Below, one piece after another: positions 39,590-52,934 of a stretch of DNA of 64,000 nucleotides (position 1 is its first letter; each line of letters starts with the position of its first letter). The translations under genes were made by a program, and so were the position numbers. The notes below the pieces were generated by a model. That model saw only the letters and a program-made list of their open reading frames with translations, did no database searches and was not told the DNA's origin. This DNA is from Monosporascus cannonballus (lineage: Eukaryota; Ascomycota; Sordariomycetes; Xylariales): assembly GCA_004154925.1 (NCBI GenBank), contig QJNS01000073.1, positions 186,001-250,000 on the forward strand, written 5' to 3'.

Positions 39590-42565
39590 ACGAAATACGT
39601 CAAAATTATTAGTTATTCCAATAAAATATTAGGAAATATCGATAAAATAACGTATAAATTACCGACCCTTAAGAGGAAATTAGTAATTATGCTTACATAA
39701 TATAGGGTAAACTTATATAAAACGTTTTTAACTAAACCAAAGTTTTTTAATATATAATAAAAATATATAAGTAAATTTTAACGGTATTATATATTCCAAA
39801 TTATTTGGAATACTTATTTATTATACAATATTTTACTGTTAATTATATTTTACTAAATCTTCGAAAACATTTATTAGTTAATATTAAAATGGATTCAGAT
39901 AATAAAAAACTGCAATTATGCTATTAGCTTACGGAATTAGTTTATAATTATTTTAAAAAGAATTTATTAATTCGATTATAATTTCTTTAAGTAAATTATC
40001 CGAGTTATATCTCTATTTGAGAAAGTTTACCTTTTTTTAGCTGTAATCTCTAAAGTATTTTTTAATTTAGTAATTAACTTTATGCAGTAAATAAAAAAAA
40101 TTATAAAAAGCCTTTTATAATACCTATAACGTATAAGTAAAATAACGGATTTCTTTCGATTATACGAACTGGTTATCCAAGTTATTACGTAACTATTTGC
40201 GTATACAATCTTAGGAAATACTAGGCCTATTATCGGCAGTAATACCGCGGAATTAATTAATTAGCCTAAAACTTTTTAACCGATAAAACAATTTATCGCC
40301 ATTCGATTTAAATCCTTTATCCGTATATATTTGGATATTGATCAAAAAGTAATATATTAATTATTCGTAATTAATTCAGTAAATAATAACTTCTCGAAAT
40401 ATAAATATAAAATAAGGAATTATTTATATATCGTAATTTACAAATATATGGGCCTTTATAGGAATATTATTAATTACTTATTTAATAATAATATTAACAT
40501 ATTTATTTACGTAATTCAAATATATCTTATTAATTGGCGGCTTAAAATTCGGGGTATGCTATAACATAAACGCTCGAAAATACTAATTTAATAAATTTTT
40601 AACAAGTAAATATTAAAATACGAAGACGCAAATTAAAAAGATTATATTAATATTAATTATATTAATTAATATCGGGTTTTAAAAATATATTAATAAACTT
40701 TCGACCGATTATTTATAATTATATTATATTTAATTATATACCATAATTATATCGATTAAGATATTGTGAATAATCCGTTCCGATTAATTTATTTTTTTTA
40801 TAAAACTTAATAGGCATATATTTTTTTATAGAATTTATTTTCTTATTCCGAAAGCATTTTAAATGGACCAAGTAATAACCGAAATGCCGGTACTTAAATT
40901 TCGATTCGATAATATGCTCATTACAAAGTTATATAAACTTATCTTAATATTACGAAAAACGGATAATTCTATTAAATACAAGTAAGGCTTTTTCGACCTG
41001 ACGTTTATTTTCCAAGTTAACGTATTTTGTGGACTAAAACTGTTATCGGAATTATTTTACTTATTTAATTTTAAATCGATTTCGGTATTTGAAATAGGGT
41101 TTGTTAATTACGGAAAAATCCTCCTAATTTTTTCGCTATACGTTTAATAAAAGTAAAAACGATATAAATTTATCTAGTATCCTATAACACGATTTTTATT
41201 ATGTAAATCGATAAGTAAATTATCCGCTAAGTTCTTTAATACGACCCCGGCTAATATCTCGATTAGGCTTTAATTAAGTTGTTAATTAGGTTACTAACGA
41301 AATTTATTATTATATATTTTAGGACTTTTATTTTCGTCGTTTTCTAAATCGATACTTTTGCGATTATCGTTATTAAAGGCGGAATTTAATAAATGTCTCT
41401 AGGTTTCGGATATATCTTTATTAAGAAAATCGATATTAAATTGTTTTCTTAATATTATTACCAAATTTTATAGAGTTTTAAATAATAATTATTAATTTGT
41501 AATATAGAGTTTCGTTATAATATAAAATTTAAAATGAATAATAAAATAATCCGGGTAAAAAAAGGTATAATAATAATGAAATAATTCAAAACAGTTGAAA
41601 ATACGTGTAAATTATTGCGTATTATTATTAATTATGCGTTATCTTTAAAAATTACTTATTTCGTACGTAATTCGTTAAAAATTTTTCTTTTTTTAATTAT
41701 ACTTAATACACTTAAATTCTTTTTATATAACCTTTATTTTAATTACTATAATAAATTTTTGTACGCCTTTTTAAGTATTATATTAACGTATTAATATAAT
41801 TTAGGAATTACCAGATCTAAGTTATCGTTCGTACGTTTGTAATTATACGGAAAACGAACCAAATCAGGTGAACCGGAATATAAATAGGTATATTATTAAC
41901 CTTTTTCGGATCTTACAATTTATTAGTTATAAATTTATCCAATAAAGACTATTATACTCTGTATATCCTAATAAGCTTAAGATATTAGCTAGTTTAGGAA
42001 CCAAATATGCTAAAAAGTTTTAAAATAATATGGTATAATTAAAATTAAAAACTCTCGTCCTTTGGAATCCTATAAAATAAGCTGGTTATAAGAAACCTAA
42101 ATTTTAACGTAAGTATAACGCCGGATTATTTCATAATTATTTTATTAATGTTATTTAGATAGCTCATTATGAAAAATCCGGAAATACTAAAAAAGTACCA
42201 ATTTAATTATCGGCAGATTACCGTTTCGACAAATTATCCGCAATATTTTTGCAGGCGAATCTAAAAAACTTATACGGATTTAATCAAATATTTTAAAAGT
42301 GTTACCAAACATTGCGAAATATTTATAGTTATTTTGTTCCAAAATAATAACCTTTATATAATTTATTATCGGCGGAAAACGCTTTAGATAAAAGAATTCA
42401 TATTTTACTATAACTTTATTTATACTAGAATATATATATTCCGACCCCAATAATATATGCGCCAAAAAAAGTTATAGAAATAATATATTCGGCAATTAGT
42501 GCTTTTAGATAACCCGCGTTGGTATATTTAAACTGTATTTATAACTTAGGACAAAAAAAACTTAT
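39590..42565 (-). pseudogene. Probable Ty1/Copia polyprotein relic
   Basis: AT-rich sequence with faint coding remains on the minus strand. Near 41.25 kb it reads EILAGVVLKNLADNLLID, comparable to the ERSGGV...KAR segment after the Copia integrase core, and near 40.15 kb a stretch reads VITWITSSYNRKKSV, comparable to the RNase H SWxSRKQxxV motif. The order integrase before RNase H on the minus strand is right for Copia and wrong for Gypsy. No LTR pair was found for it. An alternative is a decayed hAT interior. All frames are broken. Confidence 0.4.
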
Positions 42566-42715
42566 TATAAGAATACAGCCCTTGTTAGGATAAAGCTTGT
42601 AACCAACCAGCTATTAATTAACTACCGACTTACTTACTAATATAAATCTATCATCTAGCAACTAATAGGAAACGCCAAATAAAAATAACCTAATATATTC
42701 ACTTCTTAATATCTA
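42566..42715 (+). repeat. Partial inverted copy of the element C LTR
   Basis: Begins TATAAGAATACAGCC, the decayed start of the C LTR read in its coding sense, and follows that LTR for about 150 bases through the TTTGGCG/AAACGCC and dimeric CTGGTYGG-like segments. It then runs into the R1 repeat at 42712. It is either a truncated solo LTR or a related LTR variant whose end is R1. Confidence 0.6.
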
Positions 42716-42843
42716 TTATGACTGCACCATGCCATTACGCCACCAGGGCAAAAGATCAGTGGAATGATCGCAATTGTGGCAATCATCCTGGTGCTTACAG
42801 CTGTATATATACTGGAGCTCTTACGGTGGACCAAGCCGTAACA
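42712..42843 (+). repeat. Best-preserved copy of short dispersed repeat R1
   Basis: About 130 bases from an expected TGTTATGACTGCACC-like start to CCGTAACA, nearly the same as 9263-9397. It keeps ordinary base composition inside an otherwise AT-rich block. An open frame across it is accidental. It directly abuts the partial C-type LTR, so the two may be one composite LTR. Confidence 0.65.
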
Positions 42844-45473
42844 ATATCTGCTTTACGATTAATCGGAAATTACCTTACCTTAATTTACAATTATCAATTA
42901 TCTTACATTTATCGCATTACAGTCGAAAAAGAAAAACCGCCCGAAAAACACCTCCTACCGCCGTTACCGTTCCTGCTAAACGTAACGAAAAAGAAAAACA
43001 GTAAGTAAATCGTCTTAGCATACCGAACAGTAAGAAGCTTAATAATAAAACCTGGGAGAAAATACTGAAAAAAACGCAAAAAGGGCGCAAAAAAGCGCAA
43101 GTACAAATATACGAAATCGAAAAAAAAAATATAAACGGAATACCAAATTATTATATTTAAAAAGCTTTAAAAAAATAAAAAATGAATAAAATAACATTAA
43201 AAGATTAAATATAAATTATATTTATCAATATCTTTTTCTTTAATTATAACTTCGATTTTCGATTAAAATATTATTTATTTACGTTTTATTACTTTAAATT
43301 GATAAATTTATTTCCGATCTTTATTTTAAAAGTTTTAAAATATTATGTTTTATTTATATATTATTTCAATTTATTATTATTTTAATTGAATATTTTAATA
43401 TACTGTAGGAAAAAATGTTTTCAAATTTCTTTTATATATTTTATTAGCTATAATCCGTTATTTTTTAAAAAGTTTATTATTTAAGTGATATTCTTAATAT
43501 ATTAAATATAATTCTTACTTCTTTAGATTTTGTATATTTTTGTTAACTTAATAAGTTTTTAATATATAATTTATTTAATGCTTTAATTAAAGGTATGTAC
43601 GTTTTTGGGCCAAAAAATGAAATATAATTCCGTTTTTCCATATTATATATATTTAAAAAGAATTAGATATCTATTTTAAATTGTCTTATTTATTTGAAAA
43701 TTTTTTATTACTTTTTATTTATCTTTTTGATTTTATAAATTAACTAAATACAATTACATTAGATTATGCAAAATCTATTTTTATTATATATAATGATATA
43801 CCCCTTAAAATAATTATAAAATAATTATTTTTTAATTCTTTTTAACTAATTCGTAATTATAATATTAAAACGGAAATATCGTTAGGACGACAAATTATTA
43901 TTTTAAAATCTTTATTCAAAAAAAGCTTCTAAGCGCCTTATAAAATTTTACCGGCCTAGCATAACATTAAAAAAGTTCGATATAACTTTAAACACATTAT
44001 TAAACGTATATTTACAAATTAAATGGTATAAAATCCTAATATAAACCTCGCGAAAGTTTACTCGCAAATATAAATCGTTTTGCAAGAAATAAACAATTAA
44101 TAATATGTATTATTTTATAATTATTTTAATTTTATGTTAACAACATTAGTCGCGCGTAAGAAAAATATTTTAATTCGTTAAAACAAAATACGTCATTACG
44201 AAAAATAATAATATTAATTCAGATAACAGAATTTCCGATTATTACAATATGAATAAAATTAATTAGGTTAAAAACAGAAATATAAATAATATACGTTATT
44301 AAAATATGTTATAAGTACTGGAAAATATTATTTTAAATTTATTTAAAACACCAAACAAAAAAATAATTAAGTATTTTTATATAATCATCCGTTAAATATA
44401 TGTATTACTTTATTAAGGCAGCTCTATAATTAAATAACATTAGTAAATATAAAATTATATTATATTGAGTAATTTCTTTATTATTACTAATGCATTGTTT
44501 TCTAATTATTTTATATATTAATATAATTTTAATATTTATTATGTATTTAAAATAACGGTTAACCTTTTGTAAATAAAGGATTTTTACCGGATATTTTTTA
44601 TATAAAGTTAAAATTAACTTAATAACCGAAATCCTATTTATCGACCGGTATACAGTTGCAAATTATATTATGAAATATATTATAAATATTTTGCTGCATT
44701 TTCGTATACGCCTAAATATTATATTTTTTCGTAGCAAATATTTGTAAATATAAATAATTCGGATATCGATATTAAGGCCGAAAATATTAATAAAATAATT
44801 TTTACTTTCTGTTTTATAAATATTAATTATTTTATAATTTCTTTATTTATTAAATTTTTTAATAATATTTTCACTTTGTTTTTTTAATGAATAAATTAAT
44901 TCGTTATTTTCAATTAAATATTTTATAAATTATATTAATCTTACTATTATTCCGGTTACTTATAAGAAATTATATATTTTTATTATCAAAGTATATTAAT
45001 TATAAAAAACTCTTTTAACGCCTTTTTAAATATTTTTTATTTTTAACGAATTCCAGTTATTATATTATTTTAGCCGATATAAATTCCGCAATATTCCACA
45101 ATAAAAAGAAGTCCTGCATTTAATTATATAATAAAAACACCGACCTTATTAGTAGTTTTTATAACGTCAAATTAAATTAAATCGTATATTAAAAACGAAA
45201 ATTGTTATAATTAATTACGTTTAAATTTAAGGTACTAAATTAATAAATTCCTTTATTAATAAAATAATTATAAAATAATTTAATTTTTTTAAAAAATTCT
45301 AATTAATACGTACCCAATACATTATAGACTTTTTAGCCTTTCGTTACTTAAAACTATTGTTTTGATTAATTATCGCAGTGTAAATAAAAAATATTTTATT
45401 TGATATTTTCGTATAATATAATAAAATATTGTTTTGACCGTGACAACGTTAAATATATATTTATTATAAAATA
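42844..45473. repeat. AT-rich interior without identifiable content
   Basis: About 2.6 kb of AT-rich DNA between R1 and element B. No gene, LTR or coding motif was recognised on either strand. It is probably interior of the hAT-like element or older nested repeats. Confidence 0.5.
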
Positions 45474-45478
45474 ATTTG
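45474..45478. repeat. Target duplication of element B (ATTTG)
   Basis: ATTTG here and at 52217-52221 immediately flank the two LTRs of element B, a 5-base integration duplication. Confidence 0.75.
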
Positions 45479-45876
45479 TGTTACGACCTGACAAGCCACG
45501 GCCTCCAGAAACGGTCGCAACGGAAAAGGCCAAGAAAACTATGTGGATTAAGTCACGTAATGGATCACCAACTCACTGGTAGTGAACCAATAAGCCGGAT
45601 CATTAACTTACTAATAATGAATCAATAAGCCGGATTACCAACTTACTGATAATAATCCAGCTAAAAGAAAAAAATATATACGTTTATTAATTCCATAATT
45701 TAAATAATTTTAACTTATAATATTTATTAATATTAATTATTTATAATAAGGTATTTTTAATATTAAGAAATATAATACAATTACTATATCTATTATTCAG
45801 ATTCCTATAATATTTTTATTAATATAAACCCGTCGACTTAAGGTTTAATAGTTGGTTAAACCGCCTAGCCGTTATA
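45479..45876 (+). repeat. 5' LTR of element B
   Basis: Starts TGTTACGACCTGAC and ends GCCGTTATA (ancestral GTCACA). It contains three diverged copies of the roughly 34-base internal unit. It matches 51819-52216 and both A LTRs. Confidence 0.88.
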
Positions 45877-48800
45877 CGTTGCAAGCTTTTATTTAGTAAT
45901 ACTGTCAGATTTTAAGCAATATTCGATATTGTCAAAAATGTCGACCAGCACTTAGGAAACCCTTATTTAGCAGCTTTAAGCTCGAATTCGGAAGCTGGGA
46001 AAAGAAGTTCGATAACTTAAGGTTATACTTGCTTACCCCTTTTTTGTTCGTATAAAGCCAAAAAAACCAGAACCTTACGATAAAAAACGTAACCTTTAAA
46101 CTTTTTTATTTTTAAATACAAATTTATTTTCGTTTTTTAAATTTTAATAACCTAGCGGATATGGTTTTAGCAGTAGGAATACGCTTAACAGAAAATGCGG
46201 CTAATTAATTTAAATCTATTATAAGAAATTTCCTAAAAATAAAAAAAATAAATAAGGAGGATTTTGCTAACGAAATTTTTTAACTTATATTAATTTCGAA
46301 AATAAAATATACGATAATTTCGGCAATCCGGATAAAAAACGATTAACGGCTTAATAACTTTTATAATTCTAATAAAAAAAACCCGCGTCCAAATACGCCG
46401 TAACCTTTAAAAGTTTTGCGGTTAAGGCAAAATAAGAAAATAACAAAACTAACGTTTTTATTAATATATTTTATAAAAGGCTAAAAAGTAATATGAAAAA
46501 TAAAATTATTCGGATTAAACGATTAATTACTTTAAACCAGTATATCGTAAAAGTAATTAAAATTAATAATTAATAATTGAAAAAACGATAGGAAAAAAAA
46601 GGATAATATGCTTTACGTTCGAGGTATAATAAATTTAACCAGGGGAAAAAATAAGATGTACTTTTTACTTTTTACGGAATGGCGTCAGGACCTATGAAAC
46701 TTGGCATTACCCATAAACAAAATTGGAGCCAGATTAAATACTTTAATTATGGTAAAATAAGATATAAAGTTTATAAATATAAAAAATCTAAGAAGTTACG
46801 ATAGGATAACTAAATCCTTATACCGGAAAAATAATCCAGGAATAATTAAGGAAATAATAATAAAGCTATTAATATAATTTAAGCCAAATACGTATTAGGC
46901 TTTAAGCAAAAAATCTAATAAGGATTATTACGATAAAAAATCCGACGAAAAATGCAAAAAGCTAAAAAGCTGGTTTAATAAATAACGCGAATATAATAAA
47001 AGGTATTATAAGGATAATTACGTAAATACCAAGATTGGATAAAAAAAGTTTGTTCCGAAACTTTTAATCGATACGGCAAAATACATATTATACATTGTCG
47101 ACGATAAGAATATTTTTATTACGAGAAATAAAAATAACATATTTACGTACGAATTATTCGTATATATTATAAGGGATTTAATTTTCCAAACCGTACCGGG
47201 CATAATAAGAAAGACGAATAATGGTATTAATAGCTTTGAACCATAACCCCAGGAAATATCCAGCAGCTGGCCGAAACGGAAAGTTAACCCGAAAAAAAGT
47301 AATACCCGTAAAAAAACCCCTTTTGTTATTATAAATAATATAATTACCAAACGGAAAAAAAGTTAATTTAGCGTACGGTTAAAAAGCATTATCAGAAAAC
47401 TATTACGGATTTCCATTTTTAATTAATATTTATTATAGATCCTTATAAAAAAATATTAAAGAAAAAATACGTTAATTTATAAAAAAACTTTAAAACGATA
47501 ACCAAAACGACATATAATAAGATATAATTACAAACATAAAAAAACAATTTATTCAATAGGAAAAAGAATTGCAAAAGAAATTAAAAATAATTAATACGGC
47601 TCGAAGGAATAATACGCCGATAATAATAATAAATATAACAACTTAACGTATTATACATAAAAACACAAATAAGGCTTAACAAATTCGAATCGGAATTAAA
47701 AGAAAAAAGTTACTTATAAAAAAGTTACAGGATAACGAAACTCAAAAAAATTAAAGGAAATTTCGAAAAAAGGTTTTAAACGCGACGATAAAAAATATCA
47801 ATAACTTTATCACTTTGGATATACGAATCGGAACGTATTGGTATACCATAATAATAAATTACGAAACTTTAAGCAGAAATTATATCGTACCGGATATAAT
47901 TAATAAACTTAAATTGCTATAAAGATATAAGTTAAAACCTTATATAACGACAAATGCCGAAAGTCAGGAATTCGCTTACGATAATAAAAAAGTTATATAC
48001 AAAATTAATTACTTTAAGATTTTTATCCAAAGACGATACCAGACGGTTAATTTCGATATCGTTTTATTCGGGAATTACGATATAATCTTAGGATTACCAT
48101 AAATACGCCAGTAGGGAATTTTAATTAATAACGGAACTGGCCAAATAAAGTTCGCCTTACATTTTATTAATAAATAAAAAAAGAAAAAAATTAAAATCTT
48201 AACATTTAATCAATAATGGCGATAAATGCAGGCATAAAAATACGACAAATATCTTATTACCCAAAAAAATAAAATATAAAAAAACGGATATTAAAGAAAA
48301 ATACAATATATTATTATTATTATTAAAGCAAAATTAAAGCAAGTAAATAACGATTTAAAATAATAAGAATAATAGCTTAAAAAATCAGAAACTTTATTTA
48401 ATATATTATTATAATATTACAAATATAAACAGTGGTTTAAAAAAAGCTTAATACGAAATTATTAGAATATAACAAATAAAATTATAAAATAATCCTTAAA
48501 AAAGGATTTTCGATAAAGTTTTACCTTATTTACAACTTTAACGAAAACGAATTACGTATTTTCAAAAAATACCTGGAAAATCGGTTATAAAAAAAATAAA
48601 TTCAACTTTCGAAATTACCAGCAAAATATCCAATATTTTTCGTACCTAAAAAAATGGAAAATTATAACTTATAATTAACTACCGACAATTAAACGACATT
48701 ATTATTAAAAATTAAATATTATTACCTTTAATTACGGAAATAAAAAACTGATTTTACGGAACCAAATAATTTACATTATTCGATTTTAAAAATAAATATA

Positions 48801-51800
48801 ATCTTATTAAAATTAAAAGAAAATACGAATAAAAAATAACTTTTAAAACGAAATACGAATTATTTAAATATTTAGTTATATTAATAGGATTTACGAACGT
48901 ACTAATAATTTTCTAACGAATAATTAATTACGTATTATAAAAATACCTTAATATTTTCGTTATTTATTATCTTAACAATATTCTTATTTTCTTAAAGATA
49001 AAAACATATATACAAAATACGTTTATAAAGTTTTTTAAGCTTTATAAAATATAAGGTTATTTATTAATACAAAAAAAAATCATTTTTATACATAGGAAAT
49101 AAAATATTTAGAACATATTATTACCCCAAGATATATCAAAATAAACCTTAAGAAAATCGCTATAATTACAAAATGGTAAACGTTAATAATAATTAAGAAA
49201 ATACAGGTATTTCTTGGATTCGCCAACTATTATAAAAAGTTTATTCGAAATTTTAGCAAAATAACTATACCCTTAATAAATTTTACGAAAAAAAACAATT
49301 TAAATAAATATCAAATACGGAAAAAGTATTTCAAAATATTAAGAATACAATTATTAATAAGCTAATATTAATTATGTACGATCTAAACCGTCTTATTAAA
49401 TTAAAAACCAATACTTTAAATTACGCATTAAACGTAATAATCGAATAACGAAATAATTAAGGCAAATTACACCTTATTATATTCTTTTCGTACAAATTAA
49501 AAGGAATTAAACTTAATTATAATATTCTAAATAAAAAGTTTATAGCCATTATTATGGTATTTCAGGAATTTAAATACTTCCTAAAGGAAAATTTACACCA
49601 AGTTAAGATTTATACGGATTATCAAAAATTTACCCGATTTACTACGACCAAAAAACTTACAGAATAATAATTAAAATACATAAAAAATTTGGCGAATTTC
49701 GACTTCATTATTATTTACAAAAAAATCAAAAAACAGTAAAGCAAATACCTGAAGCAAATAACCAGATTTCGAAAAAGAATTAATTAAAATTAATTATATA
49801 ATTTTTGATATTATTATAAAAAATATTTACGCTTACGACAAATTACGACGATTCGGGCAATACCTAATAACATATATCAGAAAATCTAATAATATAACGA
49901 TAATCTCTTAAAAAACCAAAAAACGGATAAAATATAAATACTAAAAAAATACCAAAAAGATTTAATACGAAAAATATATAAATATTAATTATATAGATAT
50001 CCAGAGATTTATAAAACCTTAAAATAATTTTAACGTATATATTTTTTTAAAATAAAATTAATAATACAAAAAATCATATAGTAATATAATATTTACGCTA
50101 AAGCAAAAACTTAACGATATAAATTATACGGATAATTACAGCCATTATTAGTTATAAAATAATTATAATATTTAATTATATTCGATTTTAATATTAAATT
50201 TCTTATATCAAAAGATTTAATTACTAAAATATATTACGATAGTATTTTCGTAATCGTCAATCGATTTACGAAATTTTCTTATTTCTTATTATATTATAAG
50301 GATATAAACGCCAAACAATTAATATATATTTTTTTCAAATATATTTATAATATATATAAATTATTAATAAAAATTATATCAAATAAAGGATGGATATTTG
50401 CATTAAAATTTTGGTAAAGCCTTATAGCATAAATCGGCTTAAATTATAAATTATTTAACGTATTTAAACCTTAAATAATTAAATAAACAAAATAAATAAA
50501 TTAAACTTTAAAAATTTCCTTAGGATAATACATTAATTATAAACAAAATAATTAAGTTAAAAAATTACCGATTACTTAATTAACTTATAATACCAATTAT
50601 TACCAAAATATTAAAATAATATTTACGAACGTAAATTTTCGTTTTATTTTAAAAATTTATAAAAAAACGCGCGATAATAATTTAATTAATATTAAAAAAA
50701 TCATTATAACAAAATAATTACGATAATTACATCCAAAAATAAAAACAGAATTAAAATCCGTACAAAATTAAATAAATAAATATTATAACCAAAAAAAGTT
50801 AAAAAAATTAATTTTCGAAAAAAAATTAATTTTCCTTGTTACAAAAAATATTTAAATAAAACGACCTAATAAAAAACTTAATTTTAAATATATCTATCCA
50901 TATAAAATCGCTAAAAAAATCTCAAAAAATAATTACTAATTAAAACTTTTACTAAAGGTTAAATTCCACTTAATTTTTTATGTTTTTTTATTTGAATTAA
51001 TAACAAATATAATTACAGTATATACGGCATAAAAGGATATAAAAATAAAAAACAAATAAATATACGAAATAAAGAAAATTTTCGACATACGAAAATAAAA
51101 CGGATTTACCTAATACCTAATTAAATGGAAAAAATATCTAAATTTCGAAAATACCTGGGAACTTACCAAAAACCTTATTAGCGCTTAACGCCTATTAAAA
51201 AGCTTTTACCAATAACGACGGAACTACCCGAAATAATAATATTTTAATTTATAAAATCCACAGAAGAAAGCCCTTAATTTACCGTATTCTAATTAATAAC
51301 GTTTACCTTTTCTAAGGCCTAAACCTTAATTACGGATTCCGATTCTAATTACGCAAAGTCGTTAAAATTATCCAAGGATTAAAAGATATAATTAATAAAT
51401 TTCGCACCCTAAAATTAATAATGTTAACGTTAACGACGTATATAAAAAACGCGCAAAAGTTTCGGATAAAAATTTTTCGGCCGTTAATTTTTTTTTTAAT
51501 TTTTTCGATTTTGCGATATAACGATTAATCATAAAAATAAGAACTTTTATCCCGTTATACGAATAACTTCGACGGATATATTTCTTATAACGAAAAACTC
51601 TATTTATCATTTGGCAATTAAGTTATTAAATAAAACAAAAAAAACAAAATATCGCGTTAAAACCTTTAAATTTAATTAAATTAGCCAAGGTAAATCGTTA
51701 TTCGGATTTACAAAAACGACGTTTGGATATACCGGAAAACATATTGAAAATATATGAAAAAAAAACTTATTAAGAAAAAAGAAATCTTAAGGACAAGATT

Positions 51801-51818
51801 TTAGGATAAAGGAAATCG
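45877..51818 (+). pseudogene. gag-pol relic of Gypsy element B (chromovirus type)
   Basis: Decayed gag-pol in the usual Ty3/Gypsy order. Near 46750 the sequence reads YFNYGKIRYKVYKYK, a CCHC knuckle whose Cys and His codons have become Tyr by single transitions. Reverse transcriptase spans about 48.6-49.1 kb (FVPKK, then DYRQLN-like and LNNIL in place of LDDIL). RNase H lies about 49.35-49.75 kb and the integrase core about 50.18-50.45 kb (VIVNRFTKF, ISNKGW, ALKFW for the usual DRFTK, SDRG, SKFWQ). A chromodomain follows at about 51.1-51.22 kb (YLIKWKKY, NTWE). The aspartates of the active sites have become Asn or are lost, and numerous stops rule out function. Confidence 0.85.
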
Positions 51819-52216
51819 TATTACGACCTAACAAACCACGGCCTCCAGGAACGGTCGCAACGGAAAAGGCCAAAAAAACTATATGGATTAGGTTACGTAA
51901 TAGATCACCAACTTACTGATAGTAAGCCAGTAAGCCGGATTACCAACTCACTAGTAATAAGCCAATAAGCCGGATTACCAATTTACTGGTAGTAATCCAG
52001 CTAAAGGAAAAGGATATATACGCTTATTAATTCCATAATTTAAATAACTTCAGCTTATAACACTTATTAATACCAATCGTTTGCAATAAGGTATTTCTGG
52101 TACTAAAAGACGTAACATGATTACTATATCCATTACTTAGATTTCCACGATACTTTTGCCAACATAAACCCGTCGACTTAAGGTTTAATAATTGGTTAAA
52201 CCGCCTAGCCGTCACG
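51819..52216 (+). repeat. 3' LTR of element B
   Basis: Starts TATTACGACCTAAC (ancestral TGTTACGACC) after a purine tract (AAAGGAAA) suitable as the polypurine tract, and ends GCCGTCACG before the ATTTG duplication. Differences from the 5' LTR are almost all transitions. Confidence 0.88.
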
Positions 52217-52221
52217 ATTTG

Positions 52222-52859
52222 CCGACAGTATTTAACATATTATACGAAATTATAAATTAAAAAATATATAATATAATTATCTTTAATGTAATTTAACGTT
52301 TTTATGCGAAAACAATAATAATTAATTAACTATATAAATTTATAAATTATTTGAAAAAATTATTCGTTATATTTAAAATTTTATTAAATAAACTTTCACG
52401 ATAAAATTAATATTTCTAATTATATCCTTACTAAATATTTTTTGCCGTTTTTAATATTATGAATATTAAATTTATTTTAAAGACATTATTAAATTAAAAA
52501 TTAACAATAAAATAAAATGAAATATTTTTATAAAATTAATTTATTAATATTACTATAAATAACTTTTTAATATTTATTACGAAAATATAATAACGTAATT
52601 ATTTCAAATTATTTTATTAATCATATTTTTTTATTATTTAATTATAATATTAATAAAAACTTATTTAAAATTATTTTATTCAAATTACTTAATTTATATA
52701 ATATATATGTTAAATTTTAAATTGCATTAAATATTTTATATAAATATTAAAATTTTTATAAATAATCTGTAAACATTTTTGTATTTAGAAAAACTTTTAC
52801 GAATACTCGATAGGTAATATGGAATTCCCATAGGTAACCCGTAAGTATTTTTGAATTTT
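52222..52859. repeat. AT-rich interior of the hAT-like insertion, right side
   Basis: About 640 bases of AT-rich DNA between element B and the right terminus. Nothing recognisable is present. Confidence 0.5.
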
Positions 52860-52926
52860 AGGAAATTCCCACGGGACCCCACGGGTCCGTGGGTGAAAGT
52901 ACATAGGTGGGTATTCCCTCGCCCTA
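52860..52926 (-). repeat. Right terminus and subterminal repeats of hAT-like element
   Basis: Read inward from 52926 it begins TAGGGCGAGGGAAT, mirroring the left end, and carries CCACGGG and CGTGGG repeats within 65 bases. Confidence 0.75.
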
Positions 52927-52934
52927 ACAACAGT
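52927..52934. repeat. Right target-site duplication ACAACAGT
   Basis: Identical to 22769-22776; see the hAT-like insertion. Confidence 0.85.

Larger units (their letters stand above)
45479..52216 (+). mobile_element. Ty3/Gypsy chromodomain retrotransposon B, RIP-decayed
   Basis: 6.74-kb element with 398-base LTRs (45479-45876 and 51819-52216), TG...CA-derived ends and an ATTTG duplication. It is a second copy of the element A family, plus-oriented. It is complete in structure but ruined by transitions throughout the coding region. It lies near the right end of the hAT-like insertion, about 700 bases from the terminus. Intact 5-base duplications and complete LTRs show it inserted whole rather than by rearrangement. 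Confidence 0.88.
22777..52926. mobile_element. 30-kb hAT-bounded composite insertion
   Basis: Left end TAGGGTGAGGGAAT and right end, read inward, TAGGGCGAGGGAAT, differ at one base and are flanked by an 8-base direct repeat. TAGGG termini and 8-base duplications are typical of hAT (Ac-like) DNA transposons. The interior is very AT-rich and contains nested Gypsy elements A, B and C plus a probable Copia relic; removing C (with A) and B leaves about 9 kb. I cannot identify a hAT transposase in what remains, so the original element may have been a non-autonomous hAT or one ruined beyond recognition. It splits a CHAT-domain gene. The alternative, that the two ends belong to separate elements, is unlikely because of the matching duplication and the in-frame join. 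Confidence 0.82.

Noticed and set aside
42718..43008. 96-codon frame starting MTAPCHYATRAKDQ
   Set aside because: It reads through the R1 repeat; the related copy at 9269 gives a different protein in the same frame, so coding is not conserved.
47018..47350. 110-codon hydrophobic minus-strand frame
   Set aside because: Antisense to the decayed gag-pol of element B; an AT-rich shadow frame.
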